NCBI GenBank assembly: GCA_019448385.1
Contig: JAGTXO010000056.1
Location: 124,001-188,000 of the forward strand
DNA length: 64,000 bases
Direction of reading: 5' to 3'
Origin: Diacronema lutheri
Taxonomy: Eukaryota > Haptophyta > Pavlovophyceae > Pavlovales > Pavlovaceae
Part shown: one piece after another, positions 51,511 to 59,372 of the stretch
How positions within the stretch are numbered: the first letter of the stretch is position 1
Layout: each line of letters opens with the position of its first letter
The notes under the pieces: generated by a model
What the model saw: only the letters and a program-made list of their open reading frames with translations
Told to the model about the DNA's origin: nothing
Databases searched by the model: none
Made by a program: the position numbers and the translations under genes

Positions 51511-52920
51511 ATGGTGCGCGCGATCGTGCGACTGCTCGTCTCTGCCTTTTCCGCGGCCCTCATCGCACCCGCCGTCTCGCTCGTGAGCAACTTCATCGGT
51601 GCGCTCCGCCGGCCGCACGCCGCGCTCGGCGCGTCCATGCACGGAGACGGCGCGCGCAGCGCCGTCGGGTCGGCGCTGCCGCCGACGCCGGGCGCGGAGG
51701 GATGCCTCTACTTGGACTACGCGGCGACGTGCCCGATCTATCCCGACGTTGCTGCCGCGATGGCGCCCTTTTTCTCCGTCCAGTGGGGCAACCCGTCGTC
51801 GCCGCACGTATTTGGTCGTCCGACCAAGCTCGCCGTCGACGGCGCACGTGCGCGCGTCGCCGAGCTGCTCGGGTGTGCGCCGTCCGAGGTGGTGTTCACC
51901 TCGTGCGGGTCCGAGTCGGACAATTGGGCGATCCTTGCCGCCGTCGAGCTCGCGCGCGCGCGCCTCGCGCCGGGGGAGGTGCCGCACGTCGTCACGTCGG
52001 CGATCGAACACCCAGCCGTGTCGCTCTGCGTCGACGCGCTCGTGCGCGAGGGGCGCGCGACGGTCTCGCGCGTTGGCGTGGATGCGTGGGGCCGCGTGAG
52101 CCCTGCCGACGTCGCGCGTGAGGTCAACCACCGCACCGCGCTCGTCAGCGTGATGCACGCGAACAACGAGGTGGGGACGCTGCAGCCCATCGCGGCTATC
52201 GCGACCGCGGCGCGCGCAGTCAATGACGCGGTGCTTGTGCACACGGACGCGGCGCAGTCGGTGGGCAAGGTGCGCGTGAGCGTCGACGCGCTCGGCGTCG
52301 ACATGCTCACGCTCGTCGGGCACAAGATGGGGGCGCCCAAGGGCGTTGGCGCGCTTTACGTGCGCGCGGGCCTCAGGCTGCCGAGCTTCTTGCACGGCGG
52401 CGGGCAGGAAGGCGGGCGGCGGGCGGGGACCGAGTGCGTGCCGCTGATCGTCGGGCTCGGCGAGGCCGCCGCTATCTGGCTCGAGCAGGGCGACGAGATC
52501 GCCGCGCACTCGGCCACGATGCGCGACCGCCTGTTGAGCGCCCTCGAGGGGCGGCTTGGCCATGGCCGCGTGCGCGTCAACTCGCCGATCGCCTTTGGCC
52601 CGTCCAAGGCGGGCGAGTGGCCGTCGCTGCCAAACGTCCTCTCGCTCGGCGTGCGCGGCGCGCGCAGCGGCGATGTCCTCGACCGCCTCGCCTCGCGCGT
52701 GGCCGCGTCAGCGGGCGCGGCGTGCCATAGCCATGCGAGCGGGCAGGTGTCGGGCGTCCTCGGCGAGCTCAAGGTGCCGGTCGAGTACGCGCTCGGCACG
52801 CTCCGTCTCTCGGTCGGCCGGCACACGACCGCGCGCGAGGTCGATGCCGCCGCGGAGCTGATCGCGAGTGCCGTGGCGGCGGGCGACAGCTGTGCGCAAC
52901 CGCGCACCGCCTTGCAGTAA
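51511..52920 (+). CDS. Selenocysteine-lyase-like / NifS-type PLP enzyme
   Basis: One exon, 469 residues from the ATG at 51511. The reading frame stays open far upstream, but the first 45 residues after this ATG already look like a hydrophobic targeting sequence (LLVSAFSAALIAPAVSLV). The class V aminotransferase core begins CLYLDYAATCP and has NPSSPHVFGR, SAIEHPA, HANNEVGTLQPI, HTDAAQSVGK and the PLP lysine in VGHKMGAPKG, then FLHGGGQEGGRRAGTE. The catalytic Cys is in SAGAACHSHASGQVSG. The AACHS context and RLSVGRHTT end resemble animal selenocysteine lyase (SVGAACHS) more than housekeeping NFS1. It should release S or Se from Cys or Sec as alanine. A plain cysteine desulfurase is the alternative. 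Confidence 0.85.
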   Translation: MVRAIVRLLVSAFSAALIAPAVSLVSNFIGALRRPHAALGASMHGDGARSAVGSALPPTPGAEGCLYLDYAATCPIYPDVAAAMAPFFSVQWGNPSSPHVFGRPTKLAVDGARARVAELLGCAPSEVVFTSCGSESDNWAILAAVELARARLAPGEVPHVVTSAIEHPAVSLCVDALVREGRATVSRVGVDAWGRVSPADVAREVNHRTALVSVMHANNEVGTLQPIAAIATAARAVNDAVLVHTDAAQSVGKVRVSVDALGVDMLTLVGHKMGAPKGVGALYVRAGLRLPSFLHGGGQEGGRRAGTECVPLIVGLGEAAAIWLEQGDEIAAHSATMRDRLLSALEGRLGHGRVRVNSPIAFGPSKAGEWPSLPNVLSLGVRGARSGDVLDRLASRVAASAGAACHSHASGQVSGVLGELKVPVEYALGTLRLSVGRHTTAREVDAAAELIASAVAAGDSCAQPRTALQ

Positions 52921-53011
52921 GTCGCTGGCGTCATGGCAGTGGCTGACGGCCGAATGCGAGGCGAGCACTCTGCACTCTGGCAGTGTCGTTTGAACTGGCA
53001 CCGCTCGGCAT

Positions 53012-54199
53012 TCATCCCGCCATCGTCCCGACAGACGCCTCGTCATCGTTGTCGTCGCGCGCGCCATCGCCGAGCGAGCCAAGCGCGCTCTCGCGCCACG
53101 CACCACCACCGCCCTCCCCATCGCCCTCCAGTTCCCACTCCTCCCAGCCCTCCGACCAATCGCCGTCGTCGTCGTCGTCGTCGTCGTCGCTCGCGCCACT
53201 GGTCGCGCGCGCCTGCTCCGCCTCGCGGTAGAGCTGCAGCAGCTCCGCAGGGCTCGGCCCTGCGTATTGCACCGGCAAAATGCCAGGCCTGTCGGTCATC
53301 ACCTTCTGTAGGGCGGCCGCTGGCTTTGAAGGCGCGGCGGAGGCGCGCGGCGCGGCTTGCTGCGGCGGCGGCGCGGGCCACGCCTGCACGCCCTGCGCCG
53401 GTGCGAGCTGCACAGGCGCTCGGACGGCGCGTGCCGGCCCGGCCTCGGCGCTCGTTTCCTCGACAATGGCGCCGTTGTCAATCTCAGCGAGCACTGCGTT
53501 GACCTCTTCGCGTGTGAAGCCGTAGCGGTTCAACTGGCGAAGCAGCTGCTTGCCGTTGCACCGGCCGAGCCCAAGCGCGTCGCACAGCGCGTGCCGCAGT
53601 CGACCCGCGCCGTGGCCATCGGGCGCGTCAAACGGCGCGGTCAGCCCCGCGGCAAGCAGCAGCTCGGCGCTGAACTCGGCGCGGGTCGCGTCGCTCCGGC
53701 GCGCGGCGCGAAGGGCAGCGATGATGCACTCGGGGCGCGCATGCTGCACGCCCAGATCGCCCGTCTCCTTGTACGCCGCGCCCGCGCCCGGCTCGCGTGG
53801 CGCGCCTTGCCGAAGCTTTGCGTAGCGCGCGGGCAGAAAGGCATGCAGGCACTCACCGCCGAGCAGGCCGTCGATATGGTTGCGCAGCTCGAGCCCGGTG
53901 AGGTCGGGATCGGTGAGCACGGTTGGCAGCGAACCCGCCTGCCGCACGCGCGTGACGAGCAAGCTGCCCGCGCCCGACTTGCCGTCGAGCAGCCCCTTGC
54001 CATTCGTGTGGATCACGACCGCGTCCCGGATCGCGCGCCGGACGGCGCGCGCATCGGCGTGGCCTTCGACGATGATGAGCCCACGCGGGGAGGGCTGCAA
54101 CGGCCTGCTGCGCGCCGCCACCGGCCCAGGCACCCCGCCCCGAGCGCACAGGCCCGCCGCGCAGAGGAAGAGCAGTCGGAGACGTGGACGGGCCGGCAT
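53012..54199 (-). CDS. RNase M5-like Toprim nuclease, organelle-targeted
   Basis: One exon, 395 residues, ATG at 54199. A signal peptide (LRLLFLCAAGLCARG) is followed by a basic region, fitting import into a secondary plastid. The Toprim domain (about 38-170) reads GLIIVEGHADARAVRRAI, VVIHTNGKGL, VLTDPDLTGLELRNHI, HAFLPARYAKL and GVQHARPECIIAAL. This is the bacterial RNase M5 pattern with the catalytic Glu and DxD. The RNase M5 C-terminal region follows (CDALGLGRCNGKQLLRQLNRYG). RNase M5 matures 5S rRNA precursor in Firmicutes and cyanobacteria, so plastid 5S rRNA processing is the natural inference. The last 150 residues are low complexity with an eight-Asp run. Confidence 0.85.
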   Translation of the reverse strand: MPARPRLRLLFLCAAGLCARGGVPGPVAARSRPLQPSPRGLIIVEGHADARAVRRAIRDAVVIHTNGKGLLDGKSGAGSLLVTRVRQAGSLPTVLTDPDLTGLELRNHIDGLLGGECLHAFLPARYAKLRQGAPREPGAGAAYKETGDLGVQHARPECIIAALRAARRSDATRAEFSAELLLAAGLTAPFDAPDGHGAGRLRHALCDALGLGRCNGKQLLRQLNRYGFTREEVNAVLAEIDNGAIVEETSAEAGPARAVRAPVQLAPAQGVQAWPAPPPQQAAPRASAAPSKPAAALQKVMTDRPGILPVQYAGPSPAELLQLYREAEQARATSGASDDDDDDDDGDWSEGWEEWELEGDGEGGGGAWRESALGSLGDGARDDNDDEASVGTMAG

Positions 54200-54243
54200 T
54201 TGGCACGCGCCTCACCGACGTTTCGGCTGTGAGTTTTCGCACT

Positions 54244-55281
54244 ATGCCGGCGGCCGGCACGCCAATGTCGCACTACGACACGCTTGGTGTGGGGCGCGGC
54301 GTGACGGCTGACGAGATCCGTCGCGCCTACCGCAAGCTTGCCTTTGAGCTCCACCCAGATCGCGCCACGTCCTCTGCGCAGGGCGCCGAGCAATTCAAGC
54401 TCATCTCCGCCGCGTACGCGACGCTCTCGGATCCAGCCGCGCGCGCGGTGTACGACGAGCAGGCGCGGCTCGCCGCCAGCTGTGAGTTTTCGCGCTATTT
54501 TGGTGGCGACGAGCTGGTGCCCGACGCATTCCGCGCGCGCGCGCTCTTCCCGTTCGACGCGCGGTCGGAGAACGAGCTCTCCTTCGCGGCGGGCGACACG
54601 CTCGTCGTCAGCTTCCGCGGGCGGATGGCGCCGCCCGGCTGGGTGCACGCGGTGCTGCTCCATCACGCTGGATGGGTGCCGCGCGACGGGTACCTCGTGC
54701 CTATATCCGGGCACGCCGAGAGTAGCGAAATGCGCGGACAATGCGCGGCGGGCGGGTGCGCGTCTGCTTCGGCGCCTTGCGCGGCACCATCGCGCGTCCG
54801 CGCTGAGGAGCACGCGCCGCAGGCGGCGGAGGCTTTGTCCGAGCAGTACGAGCGAGCTCGTGCCGAGGCGCGTGAGAGCGCGCGCACAGCGCCGATGCCG
54901 CCGCCTGGCGCCGCTCTGCCGCCTCCGCTCCGCCTCCCGAGCGACAACGCCGTCGTGGTAGTCTTCCGATGCGGCGCGTGCAACCGCGCCAACCGCGCGC
55001 CTCTGGCCGCGTGCGCGCATGCGGCTGACTGTGGCGCATGCGGCGAGCGCACGCGCGTGCCCGTTGACCCGGCTGCTCTCATGGTGATCTACCGCTGCGG
55101 GGGCTGCCTGCAGCCGTTCTTCGTCGGTCGGCAGCCGCGTGTCCGCGGCGAGGTGGCGGTGTGCGCGGCGTGCGGGGCGCGGAGCGCGCTGCCGCAGGAA
55201 GAGGACGTGCGCGCCGTGCTTGACGCGCACGCAGCGCGCACGCCCGAGGATCGGCGTGCGGATGTGCGCCACGACAGGTGA
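54244..55281 (+). CDS. J-domain / SH3 / zinc-ribbon fusion protein
   Basis: One exon, 345 residues from the ATG at 54244; MSHYDTLG at 54265 is an alternative start. The J domain (about 9-75) reads HYDTLGVGRGVTADEIRRAYRK with the intact LHPDR. An SH3 domain (about 100-155) has ARALFPFDARSENELSFAAGD and HHAGWVPRDGYLVPI. After a disordered Ala/Pro linker come two Cys4-type ribbon units: CGACNRANRAPLAAC...CGAC and YRCGGCLQPFF...VCAACG. The combination suggests an Hsp70 recruiter that binds Pro-rich ligands; no named orthologue is known to me. Confidence 0.78.
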   Translation: MPAAGTPMSHYDTLGVGRGVTADEIRRAYRKLAFELHPDRATSSAQGAEQFKLISAAYATLSDPAARAVYDEQARLAASCEFSRYFGGDELVPDAFRARALFPFDARSENELSFAAGDTLVVSFRGRMAPPGWVHAVLLHHAGWVPRDGYLVPISGHAESSEMRGQCAAGGCASASAPCAAPSRVRAEEHAPQAAEALSEQYERARAEARESARTAPMPPPGAALPPPLRLPSDNAVVVVFRCGACNRANRAPLAACAHAADCGACGERTRVPVDPAALMVIYRCGGCLQPFFVGRQPRVRGEVAVCAACGARSALPQEEDVRAVLDAHAARTPEDRRADVRHDR

Positions 55282-55420
55282 CAGGCTGAAGGCGTGGGAG
55301 TCACTGTCGTGCCGCGCGTCAAGGCGGCACCATAGGCGCCGGGGTGAGCGCTTTGGGATGGTGTGGCAATGAGTGCGTGGCAGGCAGGCCGTCCGCCTCG
55401 TGCGTTCGAGCGCCGAGCGC

Positions 55421-55741
55421 TCAGCCCGTGCCGAACGCGGAGCCGACGTGCACGGCAGCAAAATCCGCGCCGTTCGCGGTGCCGACGTCGACGACGGCAA
55501 AGCTAGCACCGCCAATCTGTGCCGTATTGATGATGGTAAAATTGACGCCCTCGATCGCGCCGAGGTTTGCAAAGCTCGCGTTCACGGCCGATGCGTTGCC
55601 GATCGCGATGCCCGAGACGTTGAGCGCCTGCGCCGTGCCGACGCTGAACGCGTTCACGCTGAAAGCCGACGCCGTGCCGATCTGCAAGACCGCCGGCCCG
55701 TTCCACCAGTATGCCTTTTGCATCTTCACCCATGGCGTCAT
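55421..55741 (-). CDS. Small protein made of ~13-residue repeats
   Basis: The frame from ATG at 55741 gives 106 residues. From residue 18 it splits into about 6.5 units of 13: IGTASAFSVNAFS, VGTAQALNVSGIA, IGNASAVNASFAN, LGAIEGVNFTIIN, TAQIGGASFAVVD, VGTANGADFAAVH and VGSAFGTG. The period and the regular Gly/Ala/Asn/hydrophobic pattern suggest a beta-solenoid. The composition differs sharply from the Arg/Ala-rich shadow frames around it, supporting real coding. It may be a whole small gene or the 3' exon of a larger one. No homologue is recognised. Confidence 0.45.
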   Translation of the reverse strand: MTPWVKMQKAYWWNGPAVLQIGTASAFSVNAFSVGTAQALNVSGIAIGNASAVNASFANLGAIEGVNFTIINTAQIGGASFAVVDVGTANGADFAAVHVGSAFGTG

Positions 55742-55828
55742 GCCGACCGATCGAGCGCGCGCCGCTCCTCGCGCCCCGCTGCCTCCGGCGCGCTGGCCTC
55801 CCCACCAGGGCGGGAGCACGGAGCTCAA

Positions 55829-55857
55829 TTTTCAAAGCCGAGACTCGACTTTGAAAA
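55829..55857. terminator. 29-bp near-perfect palindrome after the transporter gene
   Basis: TTTTCAAAG at 55829-55837 is the exact reverse complement of CTTTGAAAA at 55849-55857, and CGAG pairs with CTCG inside; only one C/A pair is mismatched. It lies 24-52 nt beyond the stop of the minus-strand transporter. It could mark a 3' end or be a protein-binding site. Confidence 0.45.
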
Positions 55858-55880
55858 GTCGAAATGTTTGTTTAGCGAGC

Positions 55881-57542
55881 CTACTGGCATCCGGCCGGCC
55901 AAAGCCCGCTCCTCCCCAACCCCGCGCCGAACGCGCGCCGCGGGTCGCCCTCGCAGCGCTGCGACGCGATAAGCAGCGCGGACTCGTCGTTGTCCGACGG
56001 CGTGTCGGCGTCGCCCGCCGCGGCGGGAGCGGGCGCCAATGGCAATCTGCCGGCGCGCTTGAGGCATGATGGGCCCTGCGTCGCGCGGCCGCCGCCGCCG
56101 CCGCCGCCGAGCGGCCCCACCTCCACCTCCGGCCCACCACCATCCTCCGAGCCCGCGCCTCGCGCCACCGCATCATCGTCGCCCGGTGCGTGGGGCCGCT
56201 CGCGGAAGATGATGTCGCCCTCGGCGAAGAGCGCAAACGCGCCGCCCGCGAGGACGCAGAGCGTCGCAAAGACGCGCGCGATGCGGTGCCACACCGCGCG
56301 GTCCGTCGCGTCCGACGAGAGCATCCAGCCCGGCAGCCGCGTCGCGACGACGCCTGCAAAGTTGCCCATCGTGCCCGCGTAGCCCTGCAAAACACCGGCG
56401 AACGCAGGCCCGATGTCGAGGTGGTTGATCGACCAGCCGCCGCGCGAGAAGCCCGAGGTCATGAGCACGAGCGCCGAGAGGGCGGATAGTTCGGCGGGCG
56501 TGCGCGCGTACGGGACGAGCAGCAGGCTCGGCGCGCAGCTCAGCATGCCCAGCACGCACACCGCCTTGCGTGCAGTGCGGATGCCGATGCGCGCGGCGAG
56601 CGCGTCGGAGGCGGAGCCGGCGGCGACGGCGACGGCGTACATGAGCAACCACGGTGCCGCCTGCGCCGCCTGGCTCAAGCCCGAGCCGCTTAGGCTCTGG
56701 CCGAGCACGACCGTCACGAAGGTCGGGACCCAGCTCATCATGAAGAAGACGACGACGTGCGATGTGAACGAGGCGAACATCATAGCAAGGACGGCCGGGT
56801 GGCGCGCCATGCTGAGCCATGGCACGTCCGCCGCCCACGCACACCGCCCGCCCTGCTCTTGCGCCACGCTCTGGCTCGATGCGAGCCGGAGGACGCGCTC
56901 ACGGTCAGTCGCGGGCCACGGCACGACCGTCGACATGGCCAGCCACGCAAGCGCGAGCGTCGCGGCGGCGCGAGTCTGCGAGGCGGGCCCGTGGAGCGCG
57001 ACGAGCGTGGGCGAGCTGACCATCGAAACGGCCGAGCCGAGGTATATGGACGAGACCACCAGCGAGACGACGCGTCCGCGCGTCGCCGGCGTCGTCATTT
57101 CCGCGAGGAGCGTGTGCAGCGCGGGGAAGACGAAGCCCTGCGTCATGCCGATGCCGAGGCGGCAGATGCGCAGAAGAGCGAGCGAGCCGGGCTCAAAGGG
57201 CGAGATGAGCGCGAGTAGCGCCCAGCCCGCCGTCATCCGCCGCAGCATGAAGAGCCCGCCGTACCGGCGAGCGAGCGCGCCGCCGACAATGTGCGTCGAG
57301 AGGTACGTGACGAAGAAGAGGGACATTATGTTGCCCTTGACGCTCTGCGGGTAACCGAGCGAGTCGGATGCCGCGGTGATCGCCACGGCAAAGCCGTTCC
57401 GCTCAAAGTAGGTGATCATCACACCAAGCGCCAGGTACGCGCACGCCGCGTGGTTCGTGAGCATGACCCGCCCAAGCGGAATGATGCCGCCGAGGTAGGG
57501 CACACCTGGAACTATACATACCATACTGTTCCAGGTTCCCAT
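55881..57542 (-). CDS. MFS anion transporter, SLC17-like
   Basis: One exon, 553 residues from the ATG at 57542 (an in-frame ATG at 57689 would overlap the divergent gene). Twelve hydrophobic helices are seen, beginning AACAYLALGVMITYFERNGFAVAI. The SLC17 features are SVKGNIMSLFFVTYLSTHIVGGALARRYGG, RLGIGMTQGFVFPALHTLLAEM, and SINHLDIGPAFAGVLQGYAGTMGNFAG near the end. Family members move phosphate, sialic acid, glutamate or other organic anions with H+ or Na+. Substrate is unknown. The last 100 residues are a disordered cytosolic tail. Confidence 0.88.
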   Translation of the reverse strand: MGTWNSMVCIVPGVPYLGGIIPLGRVMLTNHAACAYLALGVMITYFERNGFAVAITAASDSLGYPQSVKGNIMSLFFVTYLSTHIVGGALARRYGGLFMLRRMTAGWALLALISPFEPGSLALLRICRLGIGMTQGFVFPALHTLLAEMTTPATRGRVVSLVVSSIYLGSAVSMVSSPTLVALHGPASQTRAAATLALAWLAMSTVVPWPATDRERVLRLASSQSVAQEQGGRCAWAADVPWLSMARHPAVLAMMFASFTSHVVVFFMMSWVPTFVTVVLGQSLSGSGLSQAAQAAPWLLMYAVAVAAGSASDALAARIGIRTARKAVCVLGMLSCAPSLLLVPYARTPAELSALSALVLMTSGFSRGGWSINHLDIGPAFAGVLQGYAGTMGNFAGVVATRLPGWMLSSDATDRAVWHRIARVFATLCVLAGGAFALFAEGDIIFRERPHAPGDDDAVARGAGSEDGGGPEVEVGPLGGGGGGGRATQGPSCLKRAGRLPLAPAPAAAGDADTPSDNDESALLIASQRCEGDPRRAFGAGLGRSGLWPAGCQ

Positions 57543-57577
57543 GATTGTTCCGATAACGGTAAGAACGAACAAAGTGA

Positions 57578-58630
57578 ATGAGCGGCACTCATCAGGTCGG
57601 AAGCATTCATGTCGTTCGGAGGATGAGCGGCACGGCACTGCTTGCCGCGTGCGTCGTCGCGCGGATCGCCCAGTTCCGCGAGCCGACATCTGTCGTACTC
57701 GCGCCGAGCCACGAGTGCTGGCCCAGCGTCTATCCTGGCGCGCCCGCCTACGACCTTGTCGTCGTCATCGCGGTCGGCGCGAACGCCCTGCGCCGCGAGG
57801 CGCTGCGCGAGAGCTGGGCCGCGCCGCACGCAGCCGGGACGGCATGCTCCGTCATGCACCTGCTCGCGCATGCCGCGCCCGGGCCTCGCGTGTACCACCG
57901 CCGGACGGGCGACGAGGTGCTGCTCTTCCTTAACACGACGGACACGTACGAGCGGCTGCCGGTCAAGGTCATCGGCAGCCTGCAGTGGCTTTCGGCGCAC
58001 GTGCGCTACAAGTACGTGCTCAAGACGGACGATGACGCATGGATCTGCACACATGCGCTGCTCGAAACGTTCGGCGCGTTCCCGCGCGAGCGACTGTACT
58101 GGGGCAAGATGAACACGCGGCACGCGCTCATCGCGAACGTGACGCACCACGGCTCCGTGCACTCCGCCTTCACCCGCGCTTTCGATGGCGCGACGCGTTA
58201 TAGCACGTATGCGTTTGGCGCAGCGTACGCCCTCTCGGCCGATGTCGCGGCGACCATCTCCGACGCGAGCGCGCTCGGAGTAGCCGAGCACGTGCACATC
58301 GAGGACGTGCTCGTCGGCGAGCTGATCAGCCGGCGCCTCGGCAGCAGCGTGCGCGTGCGCGACGCGCGGCGCAGCGCCATCTCGCTCGGGTACACGCGCC
58401 AGCAGGACAGCGCAAGCACACGTAGCCGTGCAACGCACTGGCATCTGCGCAGGCTGTGCACCGCGGCCGCAGACGGCGGCAAGGGCTCCATGATCGTCCA
58501 TCGCATCTTCCCACAGCAAGTGCGCACGTGCGCGGCGATGGCTGCGAGGCGTTGCGCGTGCGACGGCAGGGTGGGCAGGTGTGACGGCCGTCCGGCCAAC
58601 GTGAGTCAAGCAGTCTCAGGCCTCGGTTGA
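57578..58630 (+). CDS. GT31-family (galactosyltransferase-like) glycosyltransferase
   Basis: One exon, 350 residues from ATG 57578, or 335 from the second ATG at 57623; the two share ATGAGCGGCAC. A short hydrophobic segment (ALLAACVVARIAQF) would be the type II Golgi anchor. The catalytic domain has YDLVVVIAVGANALRREALRESW, a KVIGSLQWL stretch, KYVLKTDDDAWI (the DxD metal site), YAFGAAYALSADVA and EDVLVGELISRRLG, matching beta-1,3-galactosyltransferases. It acts on glycans in the Golgi; acceptor is unknown. Confidence 0.87.
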   Translation: MSGTHQVGSIHVVRRMSGTALLAACVVARIAQFREPTSVVLAPSHECWPSVYPGAPAYDLVVVIAVGANALRREALRESWAAPHAAGTACSVMHLLAHAAPGPRVYHRRTGDEVLLFLNTTDTYERLPVKVIGSLQWLSAHVRYKYVLKTDDDAWICTHALLETFGAFPRERLYWGKMNTRHALIANVTHHGSVHSAFTRAFDGATRYSTYAFGAAYALSADVAATISDASALGVAEHVHIEDVLVGELISRRLGSSVRVRDARRSAISLGYTRQQDSASTRSRATHWHLRRLCTAAADGGKGSMIVHRIFPQQVRTCAAMAARRCACDGRVGRCDGRPANVSQAVSGLG

Positions 58631-58723
58631 GTCACATCTTCCGACTCTGTGCGGCCGTCGCCGACCTCCCGGGGGCCTCAAGCCCCGAGTCCAGCCGCGC
58701 TCGCAGCGGTCCGGGGCGCGACC

Positions 58724-59338
58724 TCATTGCAAATAGGCCGCCTGCTTCTCCATGAGCATCTTGGCCGAGGCCTTTGCGTCGAAAAAGAGCCCGTCGATTT
58801 CGTCAATATCGTCGCGTGTGATCATGTCGCGCCCGTTCGTCTGCACGAGCACCCACGACGGCGTCAGCAGCTGCACGGCGTACCGCAGCGTCGAGCGCTC
58901 GCCAATCTCGCCGAGCAGGGCAAACGCGTCGTCGTCCACCTTGATCCCCTCAATCTGCGCGCGGATCGCGACGATCTGAACAATCTCCTCGAGGCCGTAC
59001 GGGATCGTGCGGATAATCATTAAGCGGTCGAGCAGGTCGACGGGCACGCCGTGCGGCGCGATCACCTCAGTGCCGCGCACGGTGCACATGCCGCGGTTGG
59101 TCGCAAAGACGACGATGGGCGCGAGTGTCGATTCGAGGGCGCGGTTCAAATAGGTGAAGCATTCAATGTCAAGCATATGCACCTTTTTTTGACGGGGAGG
59201 GGGGGAAGGGGTGGGGACGCGTGGAGAAGGCGCATTGCGCGTGCGCTGCTCAGGGCGATGCTGGGCGAAGCATGCACGCCCACGAGCAGGAGAGGCACGT
59301 GGCAAAGGCCGCGGCATCGTATGTCGAGGCCAACGGAG

Positions 59339-59372
<34 letters not shown>

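Noticed and set aside
49237-52920. Single 1227-residue plus-strand frame
   Set aside because: Only the part from 51511 matches a protein family. The rest is antisense to ABC1K and CWC15 and stays open because stops are rare at this GC content.
57543-57689. Upstream ATG (57689) for the SLC17-like transporter
   Set aside because: It would add 49 residues without transporter features and overlap the start of the glycosyltransferase. The ATG at 57542 precedes the first membrane helix normally.
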